This document shows positions 46,139-56,649 of a DNA stretch of 64,000 nt, piece by piece. A program made the position numbers and the translations under genes. The stretch spans positions 1 through 64,000 of the forward strand of contig NZ_BAEN01000022.1 in NCBI RefSeq assembly GCF_000314975.1. The letters run 5' to 3'. The first letter of the stretch is position 1. Every line of letters begins with the position of its first letter. This DNA is from Aliiglaciecola lipolytica E3. Its GTDB lineage: Bacteria > Pseudomonadota > Gammaproteobacteria > Enterobacterales > Alteromonadaceae. The notes below the pieces were generated by a model. The model worked only from the letters and a program-made list of their open reading frames with translations. It did not search any database and was not told where the DNA came from.

Positions 46139-48271
46139 ATGCAACAATCACTTATTCAAGCGTTGGGGATTATAGATTGCACGATTCTAAAAAGAGAATC
46201 TAATCGACAATTCCAACTTTTACACTGTAACGAACAGTGGTTTTATGCATTAGCTCCAGAAGCCATTGGACACGAAACGTTTGAATTTGCAGGAAATTCA
46301 CCTTTCTTAGAAGACTTTTTTATTGACGCTGAAGACTTTTGGCAAATTGGTAATGATGGGCAAATTCAATCTGGCATTTGGACAGAACAATCTAAAGATA
46401 GGTTATTGCGCTTAGAAGCGATAGCAGCTGTAGCCAAAGGTGAGTCATATTTAATAATTAATAACCTAGAAGTTGAATACGAAAGACAACAAAATACCTT
46501 GCAAGTAGCACGCGAACTGCTTATTTCCAATGATAAAATGCTTGCTCAGCACGAATATATTCACGAACGATTGGACCAAGTATTACGACAAAATCAAACA
46601 CTTCAGTCACTCCATGAACCGATAAAACGGGTGATTGAAAACGCAGAATTTGGGGTGATAATTACGGATGCGAGTATTACACCTATAAATCAAAATCCAA
46701 ATGCCTACTTATTGTTAGAAACCACAGACAATGAGTTTGAAGAAACGCCATTTGAGATAATGATTAAGTTGTTTAAACATCAATGTGCTGAATACGAACG
46801 AGTATTTGATACCGCGAGTCGCTGGCACGGAGAACTGTTTTGGCACAAACCACCTTATTCCAGTAAATGGTTAAAATTAGCTTTGTATCCAGTAAAAGAT
46901 GCAAATGAAAAAGTGTGTAATTGGATTTTCATTTTCAGTGATGTCAGTCGGATAAAATATCTGATGCAACGCAATGAAAAACTAAGCCTCTATGACAATG
47001 TCACCAGTTTACCCAATCGCCAGTTTTTCTGGCAGAAACTAGAAAAGCAAATAGAACAAGAAAAGCCATTCTTTGTGGTGTATTTGGATGTTAAGCAATT
47101 TAAGCAAATTAATGAATTGCATGGTCACCAGGCAGGGGATCAAATTCTAGTCGAACTTGCTAATCGAATACAGCAGTGTTTAAGCGAGTCGGATTTGTGC
47201 GCTCGGATTGGTGGAAACGAATTTGGCATGATTATATCTGGCACAAATGATCAAACCATATGCAGTGATTTGGTGCAAAGACTGATTGAATCTGCTGAAT
47301 TACCGCTTTATACCGACTCAAAACAAAAAGTGCAGGTAAGTTTGAGTTTAGGGGCTGCCCACTTCCCAAGCGATGCATCAGATTCTGAAGAATTGATGAA
47401 GTTTGCTGATTTGGCCATGTTTTCCGCCAAAAAAGGCTCAAAAAGCAAACTTCGATTTTATTCTAAAGCACTTAAAGAAGAATCAATGCGACGTCTCGAA
47501 TTAGAGAATGCATTGAGGAAAGCCATAGACGAAAATCAATTTGAATTATTTTTGCAGCCAATAATGAATTTAGCCACAGGCGTAATTACGAAAGCCGAAG
47601 CTTTGATTCGTTGGCGCATGCCTGATGGCTCTTATACAAGTCCAGACCAGTTTATTCCGCTAGCAGAACAAACAGGGCTGATAATACCTATCGGCAAATG
47701 GGTGTTAAGTCGAGCAGTTGAAATGGTAAAGGTTGTTTTACAACACCAGCCAGATCTAAAAGTTTCTGTGAATATTTCACCTCGCCAAATTGCTGACCGA
47801 CAATTATTTGAATTTGTTTCCAAAGTAATAGATCACAGCGGTATACCTGCACAAAATATCGAGTTAGAGCTAACCGAAGGGGTTCTGATTGACAGTTATG
47901 ACCGGGTAAAGAAGCTACTCGAACAAGTACGCGATATTGGTATTTCCACATCAATTGACGATTTTGGCACCGGCTATAGTTCACTTTCATACTTACAAAA
48001 GCTGCCGATAGATAATTTAAAAATAGACCGCTCTTTTGTATATGACTTGGAACAAAATGAAAATGATAAAGCCATTGTACTTGCTGTGATAGCCATGGCA
48101 CGTAGTTTAAAATTAGGGGTTATCGCTGAAGGTGTTGAAAATCAATATCAAGCTGACTTTTTACTGGATAATAAATGCGATATTGCACAAGGGTATTTAT
48201 TCAGTAAACCGCTTCCTTTTGAACAGTTCTGCGATTTACTAATTGCACAGAAGCATGCAAAAAAAACCTAA
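46139..48271 (+). CDS. PAS-GGDEF-EAL protein, predicted c-di-GMP phosphodiesterase
   Basis: The 710-residue protein has an N-terminal domain of unknown type (about 1-115; AGNSPFLEDFFIDAEDFW), a helix, a PAS domain (about 165-270), a GGDEF domain (about 280-445) and an EAL domain (about 455-705). The GGDEF motif is GGNEF (358-362), and its metal-site pair reads Asp317, Lys319, so it is probably inactive or only binds GTP. The EAL domain keeps Glu487, Asn545, Glu577, Asp607, Asp608, Lys628, Glu664 and Gln684, so phosphodiesterase activity is expected. No membrane helix. The N-terminal part may receive the GTPase signal. Confidence 0.93.
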   Translation: MQQSLIQALGIIDCTILKRESNRQFQLLHCNEQWFYALAPEAIGHETFEFAGNSPFLEDFFIDAEDFWQIGNDGQIQSGIWTEQSKDRLLRLEAIAAVAKGESYLIINNLEVEYERQQNTLQVARELLISNDKMLAQHEYIHERLDQVLRQNQTLQSLHEPIKRVIENAEFGVIITDASITPINQNPNAYLLLETTDNEFEETPFEIMIKLFKHQCAEYERVFDTASRWHGELFWHKPPYSSKWLKLALYPVKDANEKVCNWIFIFSDVSRIKYLMQRNEKLSLYDNVTSLPNRQFFWQKLEKQIEQEKPFFVVYLDVKQFKQINELHGHQAGDQILVELANRIQQCLSESDLCARIGGNEFGMIISGTNDQTICSDLVQRLIESAELPLYTDSKQKVQVSLSLGAAHFPSDASDSEELMKFADLAMFSAKKGSKSKLRFYSKALKEESMRRLELENALRKAIDENQFELFLQPIMNLATGVITKAEALIRWRMPDGSYTSPDQFIPLAEQTGLIIPIGKWVLSRAVEMVKVVLQHQPDLKVSVNISPRQIADRQLFEFVSKVIDHSGIPAQNIELELTEGVLIDSYDRVKKLLEQVRDIGISTSIDDFGTGYSSLSYLQKLPIDNLKIDRSFVYDLEQNENDKAIVLAVIAMARSLKLGVIAEGVENQYQADFLLDNKCDIAQGYLFSKPLPFEQFCDLLIAQKHAKKT

Positions 48272-48292
48272 CAAAATGCGCTCGGCAATTAA

Positions 48293-49462
48293 CTAGGTAA
48301 AGGCCTGTAAACCGGTTTGCGCCCTTCCTAAAATTAATGCATGCACGTCGTGTGTACCTTCATAGGTGTTTACAGCTTCCAAATTCATAACATGCCGAAT
48401 TACGTGATATTCGTCTGCAATACCGTTACCCCCATGCATATCTCGCGCTACTCTTGCTATATCAAGGGCTTTTCCGCATGAGTTTCGCTTTATTAACGAT
48501 ATCGCTTCAGGAGCGAGTTGTTCTGCATCCATTAAACGTCCAGCTTGTAAACATCCCAACAACCCTAACGAAATATCTGTTTGCATATCGGCTAGCTTTT
48601 TTTGTATCAGTTGATTTGCAGCTAAAGGTTTACCGAACTGTTCACGGTCTAAACAATACTGACGCGCTGCATGCCAACAAAACTCGGCAGCTCCCAAAGC
48701 TCCCCACGCTATCCCATAACGTGCCTTATTTAAACAACCAAAAGGCCCTTTTAAGCCTGATACATTAGGCAGCAAGTTAGCTTCTGGTACGAATACATTC
48801 TCCATTACAATTTCACCGGTTATTGATGCACGTAATGCAAATTTCCCTTCAATTTTCGGCGCGCTTAGGCCATGCATGCCTTTTTCCAAAATAAAGCCAC
48901 GAATAACGCCATCGAGCTTAGCCCACACCACAAATACATGGGCAATGGGGGAATTCGTGATCCACATTTTGCTACCATTTAGCAAATAGCCATCATCTAC
49001 TTTTTTAGCATGGCTGCGCATACTTGCAGGATCAGAACCAGAATCTGGTTCGGTTAATCCGAAGCAACCTATCCACTCACCACTTGCCAGCTTAGGAAGG
49101 TACTTATGACGTTGATTTTCATTTCCGTAAGCATAAATTGGATGCATAACCAATGAAGACTGAACGCTCATTGCACTGCGATAGCCGCTATCCACACGCT
49201 CAACCTCACGAGCAATTAAACCATAAGAAACATAATTAATATTAGAACAACCGTACTCTTCAGGTAACGTGGCTCCCAATAAACCTAGTGCGCCCATTTC
49301 TGCCATAACTTCAGGATCGAAATGTTCGTTGCGGTTTGCCAGCAAAATCCGTGGCATCAATTTCTGTTGGCAATATTGGTGTGCCGTATCTCGTAAAATA
49401 CCCTCTTCTTCATTTAATAGTGAATTCAAGTTGAGAGGATCTTGCCAAGCGAATTGAGTCAT
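48293..49462 (-). CDS. gcdH: Glutaryl-CoA dehydrogenase
   Basis: An FAD enzyme that oxidises and decarboxylates glutaryl-CoA to crotonyl-CoA in lysine and tryptophan breakdown. The 389-residue protein has [51 protein letters not shown] and the catalytic Glu in [20 protein letters not shown]. These closely follow the GCDH subgroup of acyl-CoA dehydrogenases. Its stop is 21 nt from that of the convergent EAL gene. Confidence 0.94.
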   Translation of the reverse strand: MTQFAWQDPLNLNSLLNEEEGILRDTAHQYCQQKLMPRILLANRNEHFDPEVMAEMGALGLLGATLPEEYGCSNINYVSYGLIAREVERVDSGYRSAMSVQSSLVMHPIYAYGNENQRHKYLPKLASGEWIGCFGLTEPDSGSDPASMRSHAKKVDDGYLLNGSKMWITNSPIAHVFVVWAKLDGVIRGFILEKGMHGLSAPKIEGKFALRASITGEIVMENVFVPEANLLPNVSGLKGPFGCLNKARYGIAWGALGAAEFCWHAARQYCLDREQFGKPLAANQLIQKKLADMQTDISLGLLGCLQAGRLMDAEQLAPEAISLIKRNSCGKALDIARVARDMHGGNGIADEYHVIRHVMNLEAVNTYEGTHDVHALILGRAQTGLQAFT

Positions 49463-49486
49463 ACTGTGTTTCTCGCAGGTGGTTAA

Positions 49487-50002
49487 TTACATAGCGTTTG
49501 CAATTTGCATTGAAACTATCTTTGATTGATCGTCTGAGTGTAAACGACCAACTTGATGAAAATCATAACTTTGATGAAAAGCAGCAGAAACCGGATTTGC
49601 AGGTATTAGATTATATTCACAGCAAAGATGACCAATTTTTTGCGATCTGGCAAATGCAAAAATGTCGTCATAGAGACGCCGCCCCAGACCAATTCCGTGC
49701 ATTGAAGCAGCAATGACAACGCGATCTATGTACAGAAAATTCTTATAGCGTAAGTCGAACCATTGATAATTATCACTGAGATATTCTGTTGCTGGACGCA
49801 TTGCTAATAAAAAACCGACAATGCTTTTTTCTGATGATTGCTGATTAACTTGTTCTATAACTCGATGGTAAGCACTGAGATTATGCAATTGTTCAATTCG
49901 CGCCAGATCCATTGGGCTAGTGAATTTTACAAAATCATCATTTAAGCGTTTGATCGAGACAAAATCATTTCGTGTTGTATCTCTAATTTGAAACTCAGCC
50001 AT
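49487..50002 (-). CDS. GNAT family N-acetyltransferase
   Basis: A 171-residue GNAT protein: FQIRDTTRNDFVSIKRLND at the start, FLYIDRVVIAASMHGIGLGRRLYDDIFAFARSQKIG as the acetyl-CoA motif, and NPVSAAFHQSYDFHQVG near the end. The substrate is unknown. I prefer the ATG at 50002 over a GTG five codons upstream. It lies beyond the terminator of the hflC operon and is probably its own unit. Confidence 0.85.
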   Translation of the reverse strand: MAEFQIRDTTRNDFVSIKRLNDDFVKFTSPMDLARIEQLHNLSAYHRVIEQVNQQSSEKSIVGFLLAMRPATEYLSDNYQWFDLRYKNFLYIDRVVIAASMHGIGLGRRLYDDIFAFARSQKIGHLCCEYNLIPANPVSAAFHQSYDFHQVGRLHSDDQSKIVSMQIANAM

Positions 50003-50035
50003 GAGATCTACCACCACTAAAAATTAAGCCTTAAA

Positions 50036-50060
50036 CAAAAAAGCGCCTTAACGGCGCTTT
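50036..50060 (-). terminator. Terminator after hflC
   Basis: On the minus strand the stem AAAGCGCC / GGCGCTTT with a GTTAA loop is followed by TTTT. It stands 16 nt past the hflC stop and ends the hfq-hflX-hflKC transcript. Confidence 0.88.
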
Positions 50061-50075
50061 CATTATCATTGCATA

Positions 50076-50960
50076 TTAGTTTTTAGTACCAGAAATATCT
50101 TTCATATATTTAAAGAAATCACTGTCTGGTTCAACAACTAAAACGTCTTGTTTGCTGTCAAAGCTTGCTCGATACGCATCCATACTACGCAAGAAGGCAT
50201 AGAATTCAGGACTTTTTGAGTAAGTTTCAGCATAAATCTGTGCAGCTTGTGCTTCACCTTCACCTTTAATCTTACGCAAGTTTCTTTCCGCATCTGCCAA
50301 CATAACGGTTACTTTAGCATCGATATTAGCTTTAATAATTTCTGCTTGCTCACGACCTTCAGAACGATGCTCCTTAGCAACAGCTTCACGTTCCGCACGC
50401 ATACGCTGGAATATAGAGCTACTTACTTCCGGTGGCAAATTGATTTGTTTGACTCTTACATCAACAATTTCAATGCCTAGCTCATCTGAACTGGTAGACG
50501 CTTGCTTCATTGCTTCGTCCATTAATTCAGAGCGCTCGCCTGATACAATTTGAGAAATCGTACGAGTACCAAATTCCGAACGCAATCCATTGTTAACTTT
50601 TTGTTTTAACAGAGATTCCGCTTGCAACTTATTGGCACCTGTAGACAAATAGTAAGTCGCAAAATCTTTAATTCGCCACTTAACATATGAATCAACGATC
50701 AGATCCTTTTTCTCAGAAGTAACAAATCTTCCCGCAGGATCATCTAAAGTCTGAATTCTCGCATCTAACTTAACGACTCTATCAATTAGTGGAATTTTGA
50801 AGTGTAAACCAGGGCTAAATACAACGGTTTCGCCTGCTGAATCACGTTCAACTTTACCAAATTGAATCTTTATCGCTTTTTCACCTTCAGGTACGACAAA
50901 CAAAGACAGAAAAACTGCAATGATGACAAGTACAACAACACCAATACTTAAATTCTTCAT
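50076..50960 (-). CDS. hflC: HflC, SPFH-family modulator of FtsH
   Basis: The 294-residue membrane protein has a single N-terminal helix and a periplasmic SPFH (band 7) domain: VVPEGEKAIKIQFGKVERDSAGETVVFSPGLHFKIP, then ISQIVSGERSELM and EGEAQAAQIYAETYSKSPEFYAFLRSMDAYRASF. With HflK it forms a cage around the FtsH protease. It begins 2 nt after hflK. Confidence 0.97.
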   Translation of the reverse strand: MKNLSIGVVVLVIIAVFLSLFVVPEGEKAIKIQFGKVERDSAGETVVFSPGLHFKIPLIDRVVKLDARIQTLDDPAGRFVTSEKKDLIVDSYVKWRIKDFATYYLSTGANKLQAESLLKQKVNNGLRSEFGTRTISQIVSGERSELMDEAMKQASTSSDELGIEIVDVRVKQINLPPEVSSSIFQRMRAEREAVAKEHRSEGREQAEIIKANIDAKVTVMLADAERNLRKIKGEGEAQAAQIYAETYSKSPEFYAFLRSMDAYRASFDSKQDVLVVEPDSDFFKYMKDISGTKN

Positions 50961-50962
50961 GA

Positions 50963-52117
50963 TTAGTTTCTCCCCTGTCTGTTTCTGTCGCTACGCAAGG
51001 TAGAAGGTGTAGAGTTATTGCTCTGCGAAGTAGAAATATTGTTTTGTTGTAATCCTTCTAACGTGCTGCGTGAGTTAGCTCTTGGTAATTGATTACTTTG
51101 GTTCTCTAGAATTTTATCTAGAGGCAAATACATCATATTGCCCGATCCTTTATTATCTATCATGATCTTAGTGGTGTTTTGATAGACTTGTTCCATAGTT
51201 TCTAAATAAATACGTTGGCGAGTCACTTCTGGTGCTGCATTGTATTGTGGCAATAATTCCTCAAAGCGCGCGATTTCACCTCGTGCTTCTAAAGTTACTC
51301 GTTCTTTATACGCTTGTGCTTCTTCGGCCATTCTATTCACCTGACCACGTGCGCGCGGTTCAATTTCACGAGAATAGGCTTCTGCTTCACGAATAAAACG
51401 TTGTTCATCTTCTTGAGCTGCGATTGCATCATCAAATGCTGCACGCACGGCATCCGGTGGACGAGCATCTTTAAAGTTAATATCAACTATTGAAATACCC
51501 ATATCATAAGGATTGATGATTCCTTCAAGCTCCTGCCATACTTGTTGACGGGCAGCTTCACGACCACGAGTCAATATGTCATCCATCTTGGAGTGCCCTA
51601 CTACATAGCGAATTGCACTATTTAACGCCTGACTTAAACTTTGTTCAGGATTAGTAACAGCAAAACGGTACTTGTATGGTTCAACGATTCGATACTGTAC
51701 TTCCATCTCAACGCTCACGACGTTTTCATCTTCAGTTAGCATACTGCCTTCTGATGACATAGATGAAATGGACTGCACATCAACGGGAATAACTTCATCT
51801 ACAAAAGTTGGCTTCCAGCGTAACCCTGGCTCAACAAATTGACTAAATTCACCAAAACGTAATACCACCCCACGCTCAGCTTCTCGAATGGTATAGAAAC
51901 CACTAATAACCCAAACGACAGCTAACAATACGAGAATAACAGTTATGCCCATTCCGCCTAGGCTTTTACCACCAGACGAACCGTCACCACCGCCACCTTT
52001 GCTAAATTTGCCAAATAGGTTTTTAAATATATCATCCAAATCAGGTGGACCTTGATCACGTCCCCCTTTGTTTTTCCAGGGGTCGTTGTTCTTTCCACCG
52101 GGCTCATTCCAAGCCAT
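50963..52117 (-). CDS. hflK: HflK, SPFH-family modulator of FtsH
   Basis: The 384-residue partner of HflC. A Gly/Pro-rich cytoplasmic start (MAWNEPGGKNNDPWKNKGGRDQGPPDLDDIFK) precedes one membrane helix (about 58-78) and the band 7 domain (REAERGVVLRFGEFSQFVEPGLRWKP), ending in a Ser/Asn-rich tail. I use the ATG at 52117, eight nt after GGAG, rather than the GTG two codons before. Confidence 0.97.
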   Translation of the reverse strand: MAWNEPGGKNNDPWKNKGGRDQGPPDLDDIFKNLFGKFSKGGGGDGSSGGKSLGGMGITVILVLLAVVWVISGFYTIREAERGVVLRFGEFSQFVEPGLRWKPTFVDEVIPVDVQSISSMSSEGSMLTEDENVVSVEMEVQYRIVEPYKYRFAVTNPEQSLSQALNSAIRYVVGHSKMDDILTRGREAARQQVWQELEGIINPYDMGISIVDINFKDARPPDAVRAAFDDAIAAQEDEQRFIREAEAYSREIEPRARGQVNRMAEEAQAYKERVTLEARGEIARFEELLPQYNAAPEVTRQRIYLETMEQVYQNTTKIMIDNKGSGNMMYLPLDKILENQSNQLPRANSRSTLEGLQQNNISTSQSNNSTPSTLRSDRNRQGRN

Positions 52118-52193
52118 CTTCACTCTCCGTTAGGTTAAGTCTAAAACTACGCCAACCTGATACTTCCATCAAATGTTAGCTTATTTATATTTA

Positions 52194-53483
52194 TTAGTGT
52201 TTTACTACCAGACTAGACAAATCAATTTCTGATCTCTTTTCCAGTCGGTTCCAATCGCTCGTTGGCATTCTGACATCTACCAGCCAATCACCATCTTCAG
52301 CATAGGATTCAGCTGAAATACAATTCATACGAAATAGTGCGCCTCGCAGTTTACCTTCTTTAGGCGGAATGCGTAATGTAAATTGCACAATGCTTTGTGA
52401 TAAACATTCAGTGAGGGCATTAAATAATAAATCAATGCCTTGGTTTTGCTGCGCAGAGATCCATACACGAATAGGAACGCCTTCTTCGTCGCGGTCAATT
52501 CGTGGCTCTACACCTTCCATTCTGTCAATTTTGTTACAAATCATTAATTGTTGGATTTCAGACGCATCTATCTCTTCTAAAACATCATTTACTTGGTCGA
52601 TGTTATCCATATATTGCTCATCCGAATAATCCACAACGTGCAACAGCAAATCCGCTTCCTGAGTTTCTTGTAACGTCGCTTTAAAAGCAGCCACCAAATC
52701 GTGTGGTAAATGTCGAATAAAGCCTACGGTGTCAGCCAAAATGGCTTGCCCTACATCCTGCAATTGAATCTTTCTTAAAGTAGGGTCTAGTGTTGCGAAC
52801 AATTGGTCAGCAGCGTACACGCCAGCATCAGTGATAGTGTTAAACAGAGTTGATTTGCCAGCATTCGTATAACCGACCAATGAAATTGTTGGCATTTCCG
52901 CGCGTTTACGCGCTCGGCGCCCTTGTTCACGTTGCTTCTGGACTTTTTCTAGACGTCTGAGAATACTTTTGATTCGGACCCGTAATAACCGTCTATCGGT
53001 TTCCAACTGGGTTTCACCTGGTCCGCGCAAACCAATGCCGCCTTTTTGTCTTTCTAGGTGAGTCCAGCCGCGAATCAATCGTGTGGATATATGCCGCAAT
53101 TGAGCCAGCTCAACCTGTAATTTCCCTTCGTGAGTTCGTGCGCGTTGCGCAAAGATATCCAGAATTAATCCTGTGCGATCTAGCACTCGGCATTTACACA
53201 ATGCTTCTAGGTTTCGCTCTTGGGAAGGTGACAGTGGATGATTGAATATAACAACGTCTGCGTTGCAAGTACGCACAGCGTTAGCAATTTCTTCTGCTTT
53301 TCCACTTCCGGTAAAATATTTTGGATGTGGCGCTTGACGAGAAGCCGTTATAACTTCCACAGCATTAACACCGGCAGATGAAACTAGCATTTGCAATTCT
53401 TGCAGATCTTCTTTGCTCGAATCATCAGAAAAATCGATATGAACTAAAACAGCCTGCTCGCCTGCTTCGTAACGGTCAAACAA
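52194..53483 (-). CDS. hflX: GTPase HflX
   Basis: A ribosome-binding GTPase that splits stalled ribosomes. The 429-residue protein starts MFDRYEAGEQAVLVHIDF, matching E. coli HflX, and has the GLRGPGETQLETDRRLLR helical region, P-loop GYTNAGKST, G3 DTVGF, G4 NKID and a C-terminal extension. The start codon is TTG, with AGGAG six nt upstream; identity with the E. coli N-terminus supports it. Twenty nt after hfq. Confidence 0.97.
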   Translation of the reverse strand: MFDRYEAGEQAVLVHIDFSDDSSKEDLQELQMLVSSAGVNAVEVITASRQAPHPKYFTGSGKAEEIANAVRTCNADVVIFNHPLSPSQERNLEALCKCRVLDRTGLILDIFAQRARTHEGKLQVELAQLRHISTRLIRGWTHLERQKGGIGLRGPGETQLETDRRLLRVRIKSILRRLEKVQKQREQGRRARKRAEMPTISLVGYTNAGKSTLFNTITDAGVYAADQLFATLDPTLRKIQLQDVGQAILADTVGFIRHLPHDLVAAFKATLQETQEADLLLHVVDYSDEQYMDNIDQVNDVLEEIDASEIQQLMICNKIDRMEGVEPRIDRDEEGVPIRVWISAQQNQGIDLLFNALTECLSQSIVQFTLRIPPKEGKLRGALFRMNCISAESYAEDGDWLVDVRMPTSDWNRLEKRSEIDLSSLVVKH

Positions 53484-53502
53484 GCTTTTCTCCTATAAGG
53501 TT

Positions 53503-53751
53503 TTATTCACCGTTATCAGAGTCAGGTTGTGCGCCGGTTGACATATTAATGGCCCGAGAAGGCACAACAGTTGAAATGGCATGCTTGTATACCATCTGAC
53601 TAACAGTGTTTTTTAACAGAATTACAAACTGGTCAAACGATTCCACCTGACCTTGTAATTTAATTCCGTTGACTAAATAAATTGAGACAGGAATACGTTC
53701 CTTTCTTAACGCATTCAAAAACGGGTCTTGTAAAGATTGCCCCTTTGCCAT
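53503..53751 (-). CDS. hfq: RNA chaperone Hfq
   Basis: A hexameric chaperone for small-RNA pairing. The 82-residue protein reads [22 protein letters not shown], then the Sm2 motif YKHAIST and a short C-terminus, shorter than the 102 residues of E. coli. I use the ATG at 53751, after AAGGAA, not the GTG one codon earlier. It follows miaA in the standard order. Confidence 0.98.
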   Translation of the reverse strand: MAKGQSLQDPFLNALRKERIPVSIYLVNGIKLQGQVESFDQFVILLKNTVSQMVYKHAISTVVPSRAINMSTGAQPDSDNGE

Positions 53752-53837
53752 CACTATTCCTTATCCTTTTCTTTTTATTATGATTTTCATCTTAGATACA
53801 AATTATACAGTAAAACGTGGGGCTGTATAGCTGCCTA

Positions 53838-54782
53838 TTAACTCACAGTATTGCTGACATTCAATATGGTAGTCAAATTGTCTTTTTCAAGACCATCTAA
53901 AAATGTTACGTTTTTCCAACCTCGTAGCCACGTAATTTGTCTTTTTGCCAGCTGTCTGGTTGCGGCGATGCCTTTAAATACCATCTCGTCGTAACCAAAT
54001 TCGCCATCCAAATACTGCCACATTTGACGATAACCGACACAGCGCATAGAAGGCAAGTCAAGATGCAAGTCACCTCGCGCTTTTAAACCTTCTACTTCGT
54101 GCTGAAACCCATTATCAAGCATACGCAAAAAACGCTGTTCAATGCGTTTATGCAGTATACCCCGATCACTAGGCATTAGGGCAAATTCTTTTACCGAATA
54201 AGGTAGAGAATTTGTTTTCTCTGCTGTTAATTCGGTCATAGTTTTTCCACTTATTTCAAATACTTCCAAAGCTCGCAAGAGTCGTTGTGGATCATTAGGA
54301 TGTATTCGAGCAGCGGAGACTGGATCCACCTCTTCGAGTCGCTTATGTAGCTCACTCCAGCCAATGTTTACCGCTTCATTTTGTAATTTTTCTCTTACTT
54401 CACTATTAGCGGCAGGCAGGTTTGAAAGTCCATCAACTAAGCTTTTAAAATACAACATCGTGCCGCCAACTAGTAAAGGAATCTTTCCATTTTGCGTAAT
54501 TTCTTGCATTGCTTTTAACGCATCGACCCGAAAATTCGCCACAGAATAGGACTCGATGGGGTCGATAATATCAATAAGTCGATGGGGAACTTGGCTTAAT
54601 TCTTCGACACTTGGTTTCGCAGTACCAATATCCATCCCCCGATAAATGAGTGCAGAATCGACACTAATTATTTCGCAAGGCAGCTTTTTACTTATTTCTA
54701 ATGCCAAATCAGTCTTACCGGAAGCAGTTGGCCCCATCAAAAAGATGGCTGGAGGTAAGTTTTCTGGGTGTTGTTTATTCAT
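53838..54782 (-). CDS. miaA: tRNA dimethylallyltransferase MiaA
   Basis: Adds a dimethylallyl group to A37 of tRNAs reading UNN codons. The 314-residue protein has the P-loop [32 protein letters not shown], and [15 protein letters not shown] near the C-terminus. I use the ATG at 54782 rather than a TTG one codon upstream; it overlaps mutL by eight bases. Confidence 0.97.
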   Translation of the reverse strand: MNKQHPENLPPAIFLMGPTASGKTDLALEISKKLPCEIISVDSALIYRGMDIGTAKPSVEELSQVPHRLIDIIDPIESYSVANFRVDALKAMQEITQNGKIPLLVGGTMLYFKSLVDGLSNLPAANSEVREKLQNEAVNIGWSELHKRLEEVDPVSAARIHPNDPQRLLRALEVFEISGKTMTELTAEKTNSLPYSVKEFALMPSDRGILHKRIEQRFLRMLDNGFQHEVEGLKARGDLHLDLPSMRCVGYRQMWQYLDGEFGYDEMVFKGIAATRQLAKRQITWLRGWKNVTFLDGLEKDNLTTILNVSNTVS

Positions 54783-56610
54783 CAAATTGTGTCAGCCAAC
54801 TAGAGAGAGGAACAGATGTTCCACAAGAGTTTAGTACATCTTCTATATTATTTTGTTCGTGAAGCCATTGGGACAGATAATTTAGTCCAGAATCTTGGTC
54901 TTCAACCCGACTAATTTGATGTTTAGCCAATACAAAATAGAACAAATCGCATATTTCCCGCTTTCGATTGTCACTGAGTGTATTTTCTAACGTTTTACTT
55001 GATTGCTTAGCGATATCGATAGCCAATTCATCAAAAAATGCCAGAAGGATACTAGTCCAATCCATTGCACGTGTGCCAGAAGGCACTTGTTTTAGCAATA
55101 AACGTTGATTGACCACCGCCAATTCAATCAAGCACGAACGCATTGTAGTTAACAGCAAGTCATCGATTTTGAGTTTTACCTGTTCGAACGAAAGCGAAAT
55201 AGGCATTAACAAAGGCTGCATCACCGATTGGTTTAATGCACGTTCAGTTTGCAGTTTTTTAGCCGCTAAACTGACTGAATTACAATAAAAAAACTCATCG
55301 GCATATCTAATTAGAACACGATTTGCATTTATCTGAACAATGCTAACTCCATCTTGACTACCAACTTCTGTTTTTTTCGTAGACATCAAGTGTGTATAGT
55401 TTTGTGCCCCCGTTTTCGAGGGGCGAGGCGCTGTATAGTTAAAGGCTTTTTCACGCTGACTCTCTCTGCCAGTTGTGGTGGAATAAGCCTGTGGTGTTTG
55501 TTGAGATTGTGGGCTGACATTCGTCGTCAATGGGCGAATATATTGATGGCTAGGTTCAACTTCTTGTAAGCGTGTTTGCTCTACTTGCGCTGTATCTTCT
55601 GCGTATTCGCTGAAAGATTCTGATAACGCCTTTGATACCGAGCGAAATATCACATCATGTACTAAACGTGCTTGATGAAATCTCACTTCATGTTTGGCTG
55701 GATGAACGTTAACATCGACCTGCATGGGGTCCATCGTTAAAAAGAGAACAAACGCGGGATGTGAATTAGTTTCAATCAAACCTTCGTAAGCTTGTCTTAT
55801 CGCGTGGTTAATTAACTTATCTTTCATGACTCGGCCATTAACATACACATATTGTAAGTCATTTTGCCCGCGCCCTTCACCGGCAGGGCTTAGCCAACCG
55901 GTCAATTGAATACCTTCATATTCGCTATTAATTGCGATGGCTTTATCCGCAAATTCATGACCGCAAACGGCAGCAATACGCTTAATTTGCGATTGACTGT
56001 CTTTTATAGCTGGGTATTTTCGCACCCCTTTACTGTTGTGTTTAAGATTAATAGTGACGTCAAAGCGGCTCAAAGCGATGCGTCTTATCACTTCATCAAT
56101 ATGACTAAATTCGGTTTTTTCTGCACGTAGAAATTTTCGTCTTGCCGGCGTATTAAAAAATAGGTCGAGTACATCGATACTGGTGCCGTCTGGGTGTGCG
56201 CTGGGTTGTATTGTTACCTGCATATCCCGTCCTTCTGCACAAGCCTGCCAAGCTTGCTGCTGAGAAGCGGGTTTTGAGGTAAGGGTTAATCGTGACACAG
56301 AACTGATACTCGCGAGAGCTTCACCTCGAAACCCGAGGCTGCAAATATTTTCCAAATCATCTAGTTTAGATATTTTGCTGGTCGCGTGACGACTCAATGC
56401 CAGTTCTAATTCTTGATGATGAATTCCTTTGCCATTATCGCGAATATAAATTCGTTTATGCCCGCCTTTTTCAATCTCAATGTCGATGGTGTTGGCATCG
56501 GCATCTAGGCAGTTTTCAACTAGCTCTTTGACCACAGATGCGGGCCTTTCTACTACTTCACCAGCAGCTATCTGGTTAGCAAGTTGGGGGGATAGAATTT
56601 GAATTGGCAC
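54775..56610 (-). CDS. mutL: DNA mismatch repair protein MutL
   Basis: A GHKL ATPase linking mismatch recognition to strand cutting. The 611-residue protein has [38 protein letters not shown] and [16 protein letters not shown] in the ATPase half, then a linker (about 340-430) and the dimerisation domain. The endonuclease motif DQHA-x2-E-x4-E of MutL proteins from organisms without MutH is absent, in line with a MutH-type system elsewhere in the genome. Confidence 0.97.
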   Translation of the reverse strand: MPIQILSPQLANQIAAGEVVERPASVVKELVENCLDADANTIDIEIEKGGHKRIYIRDNGKGIHHQELELALSRHATSKISKLDDLENICSLGFRGEALASISSVSRLTLTSKPASQQQAWQACAEGRDMQVTIQPSAHPDGTSIDVLDLFFNTPARRKFLRAEKTEFSHIDEVIRRIALSRFDVTINLKHNSKGVRKYPAIKDSQSQIKRIAAVCGHEFADKAIAINSEYEGIQLTGWLSPAGEGRGQNDLQYVYVNGRVMKDKLINHAIRQAYEGLIETNSHPAFVLFLTMDPMQVDVNVHPAKHEVRFHQARLVHDVIFRSVSKALSESFSEYAEDTAQVEQTRLQEVEPSHQYIRPLTTNVSPQSQQTPQAYSTTTGRESQREKAFNYTAPRPSKTGAQNYTHLMSTKKTEVGSQDGVSIVQINANRVLIRYADEFFYCNSVSLAAKKLQTERALNQSVMQPLLMPISLSFEQVKLKIDDLLLTTMRSCLIELAVVNQRLLLKQVPSGTRAMDWTSILLAFFDELAIDIAKQSSKTLENTLSDNRKREICDLFYFVLAKHQISRVEDQDSGLNYLSQWLHEQNNIEDVLNSCGTSVPLSSWLTQFDE

Positions 56611-56649
56611 AAATAACCTTTAATAAATTTGGGCAGGAAAAAGCCTGAT

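Noticed and set aside
54775-56610. Missing endonuclease motif in MutL as an oddity
   Set aside because: Normal for gammaproteobacteria that use MutH.
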